Assembly (NCBI GenBank): GCA_034430215.1
Contig: DAOUFE010000036.1
Coordinates: forward strand, 186,001 to 250,000
Reading direction: 5' to 3'
Source of the DNA: UBA4782 sp034430215
GTDB lineage: Bacteria; Chloroflexota; Anaerolineae; Anaerolineales; Anaerolineaceae
Length of the DNA: 64,000 nucleotides
Shown here one piece after another: positions 25,776 to 35,828 of this stretch. Each line of letters begins with the position of its first letter. Position 1 is the first letter of the stretch. Both the position numbers and the translations under genes were made by a program. The notes under the pieces were generated by a model that saw only the letters and a list, made by a program, of their open reading frames with translations, searched no databases and had not been told where the DNA came from.

Positions 25776-26993
25776 TTACTTTCCCTGTGCGTCTTCGCTG
25801 TCATCTTCCGATTCCATTTCGTCCAACAGCGTCTGCCAGTCCATATCTGCGTAAGCCATTGATTCGACTTTGCGCATGCTCAAACCAATGCGATGATTGT
25901 CAGGATCAATTTTTATTATGCGAAGAGTAACGGTTTCACCTTCTTTGAGTACTTCGCGAGGGTGTTCGATCCTTTTTTCACTGATCTCAGAAATGTGGAT
26001 GAGACCTTCGACATCATCACTCAGTCGGGCAAAGGCACCAAATTTCGCCAATCTTGTAATCGTTCCTTCAACTAATTGCCCTACCTGATAATCTTTTACC
26101 AAGTCCATCCATGGATCCTCTTTCAACTGCCGTATGGAAAGACCAATGCGTTTCTTGTCACGATCAATATTGATGACTTTGACTTTTACTTCCTGCCCAA
26201 CTTTCAATACCTCATTGGGATTCTGAATACGGTCCCAACTGATCTCTGAAAGGTGAACCAGGCCATCTGCACCGTTGATGTTCACAAATGCGCCGAAGTC
26301 TGCGAGGCTGGTAACACGACCAGTGCGAACATCACCTTCTTTGATCTCATCCAACACACGCTCTTTGACGGTTTCACGAGTTTCAGTGCTGGCTGCACGC
26401 TCAGACATGATCAGACGGCGTTTTTCCCGGTCAACTTCGATAATGCAAACATCGATTTCTTCATTGATCATTTCAGCCCAACGTTTGTCGGGTGTGTCAC
26501 CACTCAATGAAGCGCGGCGGCTTAAGCTGATTTGTGATGCAGGCACGAACCCACGTAAGCCACCAAATTTGACAATCAGACCACCTTTATTGAATGCAAC
26601 AATCTGACTGTGGAAACTACCGTGGCTTGCAATAAGTGCTTCAGCATCCTGCCAATCTTTCTCTTCACGGGCGCGATTATAAGAAAGAACTACATTTCCG
26701 TTTTGATCCTCTGGATTGAGGACATAAACAGGGATAGATTGACCGACCTGAAGTTGATCAAGATCTTCCTTGCTAATTTGTTCCAGTTCGCGTCCACTGA
26801 TGATACCTTCAGACTTGGTTCCGACGCTGACCAGGATCTGACCTGCGCTGATACTGGCTATGACACCAGTACGAATTTCGCCCTGACGTGGGAAATCGAT
26901 ATCCCCTTGCTGCGCCAGTAAGGATTCCATGTTGTTGTGAATATCGTTTTCGGGCATTTGGTCCCGTTCGTCTCGGGCTTCATTATTTTCCAT
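25776..26993 (-). CDS. rpsA: 30S ribosomal protein S1 (four S1 domains)
   Basis: 405 residues with four S1 RNA-binding domains. They begin near residues 38 (GEIRTGVIASISAG), 121 (GSFHSQIVAFNKGG), 216 (GDVRTGRVTSLADFGAFV) and 301 (GQLVEGTITRLAKFGAFA). The last two carry the full GLVHLSEIS/GLIHISEIS signature. This shorter four-domain form is typical outside proteobacteria. It probably helps mRNA binding to the ribosome. The N and C termini are acidic. Confidence 0.88.
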   Translation of the reverse strand: MENNEARDERDQMPENDIHNNMESLLAQQGDIDFPRQGEIRTGVIASISAGQILVSVGTKSEGIISGRELEQISKEDLDQLQVGQSIPVYVLNPEDQNGNVVLSYNRAREEKDWQDAEALIASHGSFHSQIVAFNKGGLIVKFGGLRGFVPASQISLSRRASLSGDTPDKRWAEMINEEIDVCIIEVDREKRRLIMSERAASTETRETVKERVLDEIKEGDVRTGRVTSLADFGAFVNINGADGLVHLSEISWDRIQNPNEVLKVGQEVKVKVINIDRDKKRIGLSIRQLKEDPWMDLVKDYQVGQLVEGTITRLAKFGAFARLSDDVEGLIHISEISEKRIEHPREVLKEGETVTLRIIKIDPDNHRIGLSMRKVESMAYADMDWQTLLDEMESEDDSEDAQGK

Positions 26994-27367
26994 AACTATC
27001 TGATCTCCAGAATAAAGATAGCATCATTATAAAAGTTAAATGGGTAATTGACAATACTAAAGAATAAAGCAAGTGGGTAATTTTACCATGCAAATTTTTG
27101 TATGAAACAGGTTTTTCATAATTAATATATTCTTGTGGGGTTTAGCGATGGCAAAACCAAACGGATTGTTGTTTCAAGTTGGCTTTTCCTCGCTAAACCC
27201 GTTGAATAAAAAATGGATCACAATGAAAATTCAAGATTGCTTCGGTATGCATAATCACATCCCTCGCAATAACGGTTTGTGGAAGGGCTTAGCGAGGAGG
27301 AATACAAATAGACAGATATTATCTACTTAATAAAACATGCGTGTTGATAGAATTAAAATTACACTCA
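26994..27367. repeat. Non-coding spacer with inverted repeats between secA and rpsA
   Basis: GGGTTTAGCGA (27138-27148) is perfectly inverted at 27190-27200 (TCGCTAAACCC). A third copy, GGGCTTAGCGAGG (27285-27297), is inverted relative to CCTCGCTAAACCC (27188-27200) with one mismatch. AGATTGCTTC (27234-27243) matches the element at 7647-7656, and CCCTCGCAATAAC follows. It looks like a decayed mobile or dispersed repeat. The 65-codon ORF across it has no ribosome site or family resemblance. Confidence 0.5.
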
Positions 27368-30300
27368 TTAATGGTGTCGTTTTCGTTTTTTACCAGCAGT
27401 TTGTTGTTCAGCCCTATTTACGCTCGCTCCTGCAGATTCTTTTTCTTCTGCTGATTGTTCCTCACCACCAGCTTCAGCTTCTGATTCCAGATAGGACGCT
27501 CGCCGCATTTGATAAGTGAATATATGACCAATCACACCCATGCGTACATCAGAGAGTAATTCCTTGAACAGATCAGATGCTCTACCTTTATACTGTACCA
27601 GTGGGTCACGCTGCGCATACGCTTCGAGACCAATGGAAACACGCAATGCTTCCATCTTGGTCAGGTAATCAACCCATTGATCGGATATGACTCGCAGCAA
27701 TAACTGGCGGTTCAATTCATTTTGGATAAACTGTCCAAATACTCGAATGATTAATTGACTGGTTTGCTGATCAATATCGGCAATTTTCATCCCAGTCAAT
27801 TCTTTTAATGCATCTTCTCCTAGAGCTGCAGCCAGGCGCTGTAGAACACGTGGATCCAACTGACCCAATGTTACATCTGCTTGAAGAAGCCGGTTCCATT
27901 CCGCTTTTCCACGAGCAGCTTCCAGAACATCGAGGCCATTTTCGAAATGCTCTAAAACTCTCGCATTGATCTCTTCAGAGGATGAATTTTCCACCATTCT
28001 GGCTGCCAGAAATACATAATTCAACCGGTTATATCGTTTGACCGCTTTTCGATGGGTCTTTGCATCGAACACTGTCTTGGTGCCTTGAGAAATATTAACT
28101 AATAACCGGGTCAAAGAACGGTCATCATCGATCTTGAAACTTTCTCGTTCAAACCACGATTCCAGGTCACGTTGAATGACACCCTGCTCTCCCAACAACC
28201 GGCTGCTTCGCTGCTCAAAAATACCCTCAACCGAATCCATAATGCGATTGGAAATATCCTGCCAGGTCAGGCTTACCAGGTCAGAAGGTCGCAAATTAAT
28301 GGATTCACCCAGGCGTCGTTCCAGAGTGCCGATCAACCGGGTAACTGTGAGCGTGGTAAATAATTGATCGATTTGCTGTTGGATGCCTGCTCTCAATGTT
28401 TCATCCGCTGAAACCAGCAATTTCGTCTGCTCCTGGGTCAATCGCACGGGAATGCGCAAGGTTTCCGAAAGTTCATTGACCAGTTCCGCTGGACGGCGAG
28501 GTTCGACTTCTTCATCGCTATCACTGATCGAAGCAAAAAAGTTATCAAGCGCCTCCACTCGCTCACTGATCTGGTTCTGCAAATTTTCTTCGGTTTTACC
28601 CAACAGATCTTTTACACTACGTAAAGTATGCTCGCGCTCTGCAACCAAAGCCTTTTCTGCCAGCGAAAGTACAGCTTTCTGTACTTCTACCCGCGTAGCT
28701 TCTTTATTAAGGAGTGAATTCCTGATCTCGTCGATCAAAAGCCGGAAAGCAAAAGAGGGGTAAGCAAACTCTTCATATTCAAATGCAGGTTGTACTTCTT
28801 CCAGAAATGCAAGCAGTTTCCAGGGACCTTCTTCATCTTTGAGAGCTGTATTTACCCTGTTTTGCAGTTCGGTATGCAACATATCGAGTACATCTTCACT
28901 TAGATCCTCTTTGGTGAATACCCTGTCGCGCTGACCATAAATGCGTGTACGCTGACTGTTCAGTACATCGTCATATTCAAGAAGGTGCTTGCGGATATCA
29001 AAGTTTGATCCTTCAACACGCTCCTGTGATTGTTCCACCAACCTGCCCAAAATACCCAGTTCGATGGGCTGGCTGTCATCGATCATCATGCGTTTCCAAA
29101 TACCTTCAACCTGGGCTCCGCCAAATAAGCGCATCAGGTCATCTTCCAGAGAAAGATAAAAACGAGACGAACCAGGGTCGCCCTGACGAGCAGCACGACC
29201 ACGTAACTGGTTGTCGATGCGGCGAGCTTCATGCCGTTCTGACCCAATAACATGCAAGCCACCTAATGCCCGTACTTTCTTGTTATTTTCTATATAGGTA
29301 AAGAACTCATTGACGGATGGTTCATAGATACCATATTCAGCGGGATCCATCTTCTTGAGCAGATCCAGCCGTTCTTCATTCGTTAGATCATATGGGTTTT
29401 CGGTCGCCTTCGTTAATACACGATTGACATCCCGTAAAATTTCGTCTGGCAATTCGCCGCCCAATTTGATATCTACACCACGACCAGCCATATTGGTTGC
29501 GATTGTCACTGCTCCATACGCACCCGCCCGAGCAATAATCATAGATTCTTCATCATGTTTGCGGGCATTTAACACCTGGTGAGGTACTCCGCCTTTTACA
29601 ACTTGCAGCATGCGTGTACTGTAAGCAGGGGGAAGTCTAAACATCTCAAGCAATCGAGTGATATTCCCCTCTTCTTCCAGATTCAAAGAAGTATCAAAGG
29701 TTTTTGCCAGTGGACGCAGATCAGAAGGAGTAAGTTCTGACAATGGTTTATTTAATACCTGGAGCTCAGGCACTGACTTTTCTATGACTGTGGTATTGTT
29801 CTTCTCCATCCACAAATGCCGCAGCAGGAGAGTCTGAAGAAGTCTGCGTACCGGTTCTGCCTGTAACCGGTCAGAAAGATGGTCTGAATGTTCAACAGAA
29901 GCAGTGCCCACTAACAATGGCCGTCCAATTACATGGTTATATATAATTTCTCGTGTGATCGAACGAAACTTGGCTTCTTCGGTGCGGTAAACAATATCGG
30001 TATAATCTTTCCTTTTCCAAAAAATCGGATGCTTTTCCGGGTCTGACCGTTCAGCATAATAAGTAAATTTATACCCTTCGTCATCTTTATCTTCTAATTC
30101 GATCAAGTTTGAATTCTTTTGCTGGGCGGTATATTCCAGGTTGGTGGGAATGGGAAGCACTTCCAGCTTATAGATTTTGGCAAACTCTTCAGCTTCAGTG
30201 AGTGCAGTACCAGTCATTCCAGCCAGTTTTTGGTACATACGGAAGTAGTTTTGCAGGGTAATCGTCGCATAGGTCACATTCTCTGCTTCGACTTTCACCC

Positions 30301-31468
30301 CTTCCTTTGCTTCCACTGCCTGATGCAACCCTTCTGACCACCGCCTGCCTGGCATAAGCCTGCCGGTAAATTCATCGACGATGACCACTTTCCCACTCTG
30401 CACCAGGTAATCCTTATTTCTTTTATAGAGAAATTGAGCTTTCAGCGCCTGTTCCAAATGACCAAGCAAGCGCGCTTGTTCGGGTGTGATATCTTCAGGA
30501 CGTTCAGGATCACGCAAAGATTGCCCAAGGATTTCCTCAACATGGGCTTCACCAATCTCAGTCAGACTAACAGAACGGTCTTTTTCATTCACCTCATAAT
30601 CATCTGGGTTGAGTTGTCTCACTACCTTTGCCATCGTGTTATACAGTTCAGTGTCTTCGGAAGCAGGACCGGAAATGATTAATGGGGTTCGTGCCTCATC
30701 GATAAGAATGTTATCAACCTCATCAACAATGGCGTAGTAATGACCACGCTGGACACGTTCAGCGAGGCTCATTGTCAGGTTGTCTCGTAAGTAGTCAAAA
30801 CCAAACTCACTGTTGGTACCATACGTGATATCAGCCTGATATGCTTCACGCCGCAGAACCATATTCAATTGGTTTTGGTCTTCAAGCGGTGATGTTTTTT
30901 CCAGGTCAACCAGGAAAGCATTTACTCCATTATTCGTGCGGTGTGCCATCTGCAGCACACCCACACTCAAACCCAATAATTGATAGATGGGTGCCATCCA
31001 ACGAGCGTCACGGCGCGCCAGGTAATCATTTACAGTTACCAGGTGAACTCCCCTGCCTGTCAGCGCGTTCAAATATAAAGGTAATGTTGCGACGAGGGTT
31101 TTTCCTTCCCCTGTGCGCATTTCGCTGATCTGCCCTTTGTGCAAAGAGTATCCACCAATCATCTGCACATCGTAATGGCGTAAACCGATGGTTCGCTTGC
31201 TGGCTTCACGCACTACTGCAAAGGCTTCAGGCAGAATACGATCCAATTCATCCTGTTCTGCTTTGTTTCGAGCCTTGGGATCCTCAATGCCTTCAATGGC
31301 GTCTGCGACTCTCCTACGAAAATCATCGGTTTTTGCACGCAGAGCATCGTCTGATAGTTTTTCGAACTCAGCTTCGAAAGAATTGATCTCTTCGATCACT
31401 GGGGTTATTTTCTGAATTTCACGTTTATGAGGGTCTCCCCCCAGAGCTTGCATGATATTTTTAAACAT
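27368..31468 (-). CDS. secA: Protein translocase subunit SecA, enlarged
   Basis: The ATPase motor of Sec export. Walker A MRTGEGKT is at 117-124, the DEVD Walker B at 249-252, TNMAGRGVDIKLGG at 658-671, and the GRAARQGDPGSSRF motif near 757-770. At 1366 residues it is roughly 450 longer than usual. Extra sequence lies in nucleotide-binding domain 2: about 95 residues between 535 and 632, and about 60 between 671 and 731. The largest excess, roughly 250 residues or more and rich in predicted helices, lies between EYDDVLN (831-837) and the scaffold segment near DQWVDYLTKMEALR. The C-terminal Cys/His zinc motif for SecB is absent; the tail is Lys/Arg-rich. No frameshift is seen. Confidence 0.93.
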   Translation of the reverse strand: MFKNIMQALGGDPHKREIQKITPVIEEINSFEAEFEKLSDDALRAKTDDFRRRVADAIEGIEDPKARNKAEQDELDRILPEAFAVVREASKRTIGLRHYDVQMIGGYSLHKGQISEMRTGEGKTLVATLPLYLNALTGRGVHLVTVNDYLARRDARWMAPIYQLLGLSVGVLQMAHRTNNGVNAFLVDLEKTSPLEDQNQLNMVLRREAYQADITYGTNSEFGFDYLRDNLTMSLAERVQRGHYYAIVDEVDNILIDEARTPLIISGPASEDTELYNTMAKVVRQLNPDDYEVNEKDRSVSLTEIGEAHVEEILGQSLRDPERPEDITPEQARLLGHLEQALKAQFLYKRNKDYLVQSGKVVIVDEFTGRLMPGRRWSEGLHQAVEAKEGVKVEAENVTYATITLQNYFRMYQKLAGMTGTALTEAEEFAKIYKLEVLPIPTNLEYTAQQKNSNLIELEDKDDEGYKFTYYAERSDPEKHPIFWKRKDYTDIVYRTEEAKFRSITREIIYNHVIGRPLLVGTASVEHSDHLSDRLQAEPVRRLLQTLLLRHLWMEKNNTTVIEKSVPELQVLNKPLSELTPSDLRPLAKTFDTSLNLEEEGNITRLLEMFRLPPAYSTRMLQVVKGGVPHQVLNARKHDEESMIIARAGAYGAVTIATNMAGRGVDIKLGGELPDEILRDVNRVLTKATENPYDLTNEERLDLLKKMDPAEYGIYEPSVNEFFTYIENNKKVRALGGLHVIGSERHEARRIDNQLRGRAARQGDPGSSRFYLSLEDDLMRLFGGAQVEGIWKRMMIDDSQPIELGILGRLVEQSQERVEGSNFDIRKHLLEYDDVLNSQRTRIYGQRDRVFTKEDLSEDVLDMLHTELQNRVNTALKDEEGPWKLLAFLEEVQPAFEYEEFAYPSFAFRLLIDEIRNSLLNKEATRVEVQKAVLSLAEKALVAEREHTLRSVKDLLGKTEENLQNQISERVEALDNFFASISDSDEEVEPRRPAELVNELSETLRIPVRLTQEQTKLLVSADETLRAGIQQQIDQLFTTLTVTRLIGTLERRLGESINLRPSDLVSLTWQDISNRIMDSVEGIFEQRSSRLLGEQGVIQRDLESWFERESFKIDDDRSLTRLLVNISQGTKTVFDAKTHRKAVKRYNRLNYVFLAARMVENSSSEEINARVLEHFENGLDVLEAARGKAEWNRLLQADVTLGQLDPRVLQRLAAALGEDALKELTGMKIADIDQQTSQLIIRVFGQFIQNELNRQLLLRVISDQWVDYLTKMEALRVSIGLEAYAQRDPLVQYKGRASDLFKELLSDVRMGVIGHIFTYQMRRASYLESEAEAGGEEQSAEEKESAGASVNRAEQQTAGKKRKRHH

Positions 31469-31590
31469 AGAATACCCTTTCAGGGGGGATTATAGCATAC
31501 TGCAATCTGGTCTCCGGGTGAAATGCTTCTGCGGCAAGATTAAAGTGATCTATCCGCTTGTCCAATCCACAAATCTCTCCCGGCAAATCC

Positions 31591-33585
31591 TTATTTACAC
31601 TGCTGAATATCCATCAGTTTACGCATTTCGGTTTTCGTCAGGTCGCGTGGATCAGGTTGAGAATATTCTGCCAGAACAATCACGCATGAATCAGAAAATC
31701 GTTGCTGTCCTTGACTGCCTATTTGCGACCAATTCTCTTCATCAAAATAGACGTATGAATAGCCCGCTGCATTAAGCGTATATGGGTTTGCTTCTTCATA
31801 TAATCTTATATATTCTGGTTTACGTTCATACCAGGTGATAGAGGATGCATTCGGACGGGCAAATATGGTTGGAGCACGGTAAACCATTGGATCAAAAACC
31901 ATTGTTCCAGGTTCGAGTTTATTCCAGAACTGCTTGCTCATCCGGGCATCCAGGTTGTTAACCAGGGTGCTCATGACAGGTTTTTGAATAGCTGCCAATT
32001 CAACTCCAAAAATCACCACCCCGCTGACCAATGAAACTAAGCCAAGGATTACGGTTACAGTTTTTACCCATTGTTTGCGTTTTGAGAGCCATCGCCAGAC
32101 AAGGGGTACCGCCCAGATGCTACATATCCCCAGAAAAGAATAAAATCGTGAGCTGTTTCGTACTCCTGTCGAGCCGGAGAATTGGAAAAATATCAAGAAG
32201 AAACTGATGCAGGCAGAAAGGATCAGGCTTGCCTCATACCATCGTTTCGATCGGTATGATTTGATACCCCAGATGATCACCAGTGGGAAGACAAGGATCA
32301 ATGGCCCGATTTCGCATAAAGCGGTGATCAATTGTGCTGGATTGGTCAGTGAAAGTACACCAAGATGCGAAGAGACAATCGCTGGAGGCCAGACGAATTG
32401 AAAGCCCAGGGTTTGATAGGAACCAGTTTCAGTGCCCCAAATACCCTCCACCAGAGCTTCTTGCAATGCACCACCCAACGCTCCACCCTGCGCCAATCCC
32501 AGAATCCAGCCTGCAATAAGTACCACCCACCAATGCCATAAAGTGGAAGGCAGTCGCCATGTGCGATGTTCGATCATATAAAAAAGGGTCATTAACCCCC
32601 AACTGACGACAGACAACACGATTCCAACTTCGCCCAGCAATTGCATCGCTGCCAGGAGAATAACGGTTACCGCTCCACCCTTCCAACCTTTCCACCGATT
32701 GAATGTCATCAGTAAGAAGAACGTCAACGCCCCGCCTACAATCCCATTAGGACCATGTCCCAACACTCCAGGGTTCATGATGCCATTAGCAAATGCAAAT
32801 GGAAAAGGTAACGGTCCTGCTCCATCTACCTGCCAGTAGCCAGTAAGGGCTGTTTGGAGATCAGGCGCACTTTGGGCAGCGCTGCCAAGCATAGAAATCT
32901 GAGGTGATATCCAGGCAATGACAGCAGCCGGCAGTAAAAGCAACAGCCATCTTGCTCCTCCAGCAAACATACGGAAGATGCCGTTTACCACACCACCTTG
33001 ATGGCTGAAGGTAATACGCTGCCCCCAAACCACAGCCATCATCACAGTTAATGCAAACGCTAAAGAACGGGCAAGATCCAGAGCCGTCCATACAAAAACA
33101 TCACCTATGCGCATCACCTGGGCGGCAAATAACATCAGGAAATAATGATAGGAATAGGTCACTTCAGGGTCAAGAGCGAAATGAGGTGGAACATCCCCCA
33201 TTGCCAGCATGGATGTTGTTGGAAGGTGTGCGTAATCATCGAATATTGAAAGCCCCCGGCTTATGGCAAAGAAAATACCGAACAGAATTGCGAATGCCAA
33301 CCACTGCCCCAGGTGAATATGGAAACGATAGAGTCCGCGCCAATCACTTATGGTGATCAGAATCGCTCCTGCTAAAAACACCAGAATGGCAGACAACCAG
33401 AAGGAAAGCGGAGGTTCAATGAACCGTGTGAGTATATTTGCAAAGACGGTTTCGATGAACAACCCTGCTGTGAGCCCTGACAGAGCTATTTCGTTTTTAC
33501 GAAGAGTAAAAGAAGATTGGACGATCCAATATCCGCCAATTCCCCATAAAATAGCCCAACCTGCAAGAAAAATAATTTCCTTCAT
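31591..33585 (-). CDS. Large multi-pass membrane protein, GT-C-like (tandem paralogue 1)
   Basis: 664 residues with about thirteen membrane helices and a C-terminal soluble region. After the third helix comes SRGLSIFDDYAHLPTTSMLA and ALDPEVTYSYHYFLML. The acidic DDY in a loop followed by a HY pair resembles, loosely, the donor/metal site of GT-C glycosyltransferases, but I cannot assign a family. The next gene upstream is a clear paralogue with the same motifs, so a duplication occurred. The ATG at 33585 is preferred over TTG at 33591. Confidence 0.65.
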   Translation of the reverse strand: MKEIIFLAGWAILWGIGGYWIVQSSFTLRKNEIALSGLTAGLFIETVFANILTRFIEPPLSFWLSAILVFLAGAILITISDWRGLYRFHIHLGQWLAFAILFGIFFAISRGLSIFDDYAHLPTTSMLAMGDVPPHFALDPEVTYSYHYFLMLFAAQVMRIGDVFVWTALDLARSLAFALTVMMAVVWGQRITFSHQGGVVNGIFRMFAGGARWLLLLLPAAVIAWISPQISMLGSAAQSAPDLQTALTGYWQVDGAGPLPFPFAFANGIMNPGVLGHGPNGIVGGALTFFLLMTFNRWKGWKGGAVTVILLAAMQLLGEVGIVLSVVSWGLMTLFYMIEHRTWRLPSTLWHWWVVLIAGWILGLAQGGALGGALQEALVEGIWGTETGSYQTLGFQFVWPPAIVSSHLGVLSLTNPAQLITALCEIGPLILVFPLVIIWGIKSYRSKRWYEASLILSACISFFLIFFQFSGSTGVRNSSRFYSFLGICSIWAVPLVWRWLSKRKQWVKTVTVILGLVSLVSGVVIFGVELAAIQKPVMSTLVNNLDARMSKQFWNKLEPGTMVFDPMVYRAPTIFARPNASSITWYERKPEYIRLYEEANPYTLNAAGYSYVYFDEENWSQIGSQGQQRFSDSCVIVLAEYSQPDPRDLTKTEMRKLMDIQQCK

Positions 33586-33599
33586 CAGCAATGTCCCTT

Positions 33600-35612
33600 T
33601 TAAGGTGTACAGGCAGAAATATCCATTAGTTTACGAAAATCTTCAGGGTAACGGGTACGATACACTTCGTCCACTATGGTTACACAGGGATCCTGAAGCA
33701 TTTTCTGATAATCACCATCCAGGTGATCCCAATAAATCTTATCCAGATAGATATAATCAAATCCTGCAGAGCGAATGGCGTATGGATCTGGCACTGTCAC
33801 CAGTTTTTGCCAATCTTCTTTTTCGCTATACCAGGTAATATGAGAATTGGTTGCCCGCGCGAAGATCGTGGGGGATCGTGAAGCAGTTGGGTCAAAGATC
33901 AGGCTGTCTTCAGGCAGTCTGTTCCAGTATTTCTGGTACATTTGATCATCCAGAGCAGTTAGAAATGTCGAATACACTGGCTTTGGCACAGAAAGCAGTT
34001 GAAAGCCAAACAGCACCAACCCACCAAAAAGGCTGAGAAAAAACAATCCACCAGTCAGCGCTTTAATGCTCTCATAACGCCGCCTTGCCCAGATCCACAG
34101 CAGTGGTATCGAAAAAGTTTTACACACACCCAGAATGTCACTTTGCACTCTGATCAAAGCTGTTGGACCTGCATTTCCGGTATATTGCACAAAAATCAAC
34201 AGCATAGATGCCAGACCGGTAAAGATGAGTGCTGCTTCATACCAGCGATGAAAACGATACGCTTTAATCCCCCATATCACAATCAGCGGGATCAGTAGAA
34301 TGACAGGCCCGATTTCTGCCAGTGCAACCAACAGTTGTGAAGGACTTACCAGCGAAAGGGATCCCAGGTGACTGGATAAAACAGCAGGAGGCCATATTAA
34401 CCTAAAACCAAAGGAAAAGTAGGACTGCCGTGTACCTTCAGCCACAGGAGCCAGAAGATTTCCAACCACCCCTGTCAATACTCCACCCTGAAAGGCAGCT
34501 GCGATACAGGCTATAATGTAGATGCCGATCCACATCCACAAAGTTTTGGGAAATCGCAAAGTACGGTGTTGAATGATATAGATCACTGCAACAATAGCCA
34601 GACCAACCCCGATCCCCAGAAAACCAACTTCGTTGCTTAATGCAGACGCTGCCACGAGAATGGCAGTAACCACTGCGCCCTTCCATCCCTGCCAGCGATT
34701 ATGGGTTAACAGTAACAATCCGGTAATCACGCTGCCCAGACGTCCAGCCCCCCCGAGATACCCCAGGACACCTGTATTCGCAATCCCATTCACATAAGCA
34801 AATGGCAGCCCCCAACTACCGCCCCCTTCAAATGCCCAGGGAGCAGTCAGGGCAGAAACCAGGTCGGTGGCAGTAGCCGACGATGTACCGATCATCGAAA
34901 TTGCAGGGGAAATTTTCTCCAATATTGAAACTGGCAGCAGAAGCAACAGCCAGCGGGTACCCCCCGCAAATGCAGTAACCAACCCGCTTAAAAATGCTGC
35001 TAATGAACTATGGGTAATACGCCGAACAAAAAGAGCTAAAAGAAGTAAAGATAAAGCAAAAGTAAAACCCCGTGAAAGGTCGATGGCTGTCCATGGTGGT
35101 ATATCGATGACCCGCATGAATTGGGCAGTCAGCAATAATCCCCCATAATGATAGCCAAAATCAACCGCAGGGTCGAGTGGGAAATGAGGGGGAATATCAC
35201 CAGCAGCCAGAAAAGATGCAACGGGAAGATTCTGATAATCGTCGAAAATCGCCAACCCGCGTCCGATCTGGGTGAAAACGATTGTCAATACCAGCAGAAG
35301 AGCGATCTGCCAGGGTCGCACCGGAATTGCCAACCAATTCCGCCAGGTTTGACCTTTCAGTGGGATTAAATTGACCAGTGCACCAGCAAAAAATACTATC
35401 AGCGCAGCCAACCAGAAAGCAAGAGGTACATTGATCCAACGTCCCAGAAGATTTGCCAGCCAGTTTTCCAGCAGTAAACCCAACCCCATCCCTGCCAGGA
35501 ATTGTTCATTTGATTGAAGATGAAATGTTTTTCGGGTAATCCACCAGCCACCCCAGCCCCACAAAAGGAACCAGCCTGTAAATTTTACGATTAGAAGAAG
35601 AGTATTTATCAT
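33600..35612 (-). CDS. Large multi-pass membrane protein, GT-C-like (tandem paralogue 2)
   Basis: 670 residues, collinear with the downstream neighbour. GRGLAIFDDYQNLPVASFLAA, PLDPAVDFGYHYGGLLLTAQ, RWLLLLLPVSILEKISPAISM and the C-terminal block (SLIFDPTASRSPTIFARATN, ITWYSEK) all have counterparts there. The conserved soluble C terminus ends with a KLMDISAC-type motif in both. Function is unknown; polysaccharide or lipid-linked sugar work is a guess from topology. The ATG at 35612 follows an AGGGA site. Confidence 0.65.
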   Translation of the reverse strand: MINTLLLIVKFTGWFLLWGWGGWWITRKTFHLQSNEQFLAGMGLGLLLENWLANLLGRWINVPLAFWLAALIVFFAGALVNLIPLKGQTWRNWLAIPVRPWQIALLLVLTIVFTQIGRGLAIFDDYQNLPVASFLAAGDIPPHFPLDPAVDFGYHYGGLLLTAQFMRVIDIPPWTAIDLSRGFTFALSLLLLALFVRRITHSSLAAFLSGLVTAFAGGTRWLLLLLPVSILEKISPAISMIGTSSATATDLVSALTAPWAFEGGGSWGLPFAYVNGIANTGVLGYLGGAGRLGSVITGLLLLTHNRWQGWKGAVVTAILVAASALSNEVGFLGIGVGLAIVAVIYIIQHRTLRFPKTLWMWIGIYIIACIAAAFQGGVLTGVVGNLLAPVAEGTRQSYFSFGFRLIWPPAVLSSHLGSLSLVSPSQLLVALAEIGPVILLIPLIVIWGIKAYRFHRWYEAALIFTGLASMLLIFVQYTGNAGPTALIRVQSDILGVCKTFSIPLLWIWARRRYESIKALTGGLFFLSLFGGLVLFGFQLLSVPKPVYSTFLTALDDQMYQKYWNRLPEDSLIFDPTASRSPTIFARATNSHITWYSEKEDWQKLVTVPDPYAIRSAGFDYIYLDKIYWDHLDGDYQKMLQDPCVTIVDEVYRTRYPEDFRKLMDISACTP

Positions 35613-35828
35613 CAAAGAATTTCCCTGGAAAGCTGCCTCTTACAAACCATCACCGAAATATAGTTTACCAGATTGTAATCCTCGCGTTGATATTTCACCA
35701 CCGTAAAAAAGGTTTCCAATGGATGGTATTTTCCTATTTATCACATTGTATAATCTTTATAAATCGAAATTGTGATAAACTATCAGGTTGTTATCTCTCG
35801 TTTTGACACTCGCTGGGAGGAAGGTATT

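Noticed and set aside
27133..27330. 65-codon plus-strand ORF downstream of secA
   Set aside because: No ribosome site, low-complexity translation, and the DNA is an inverted-repeat element.
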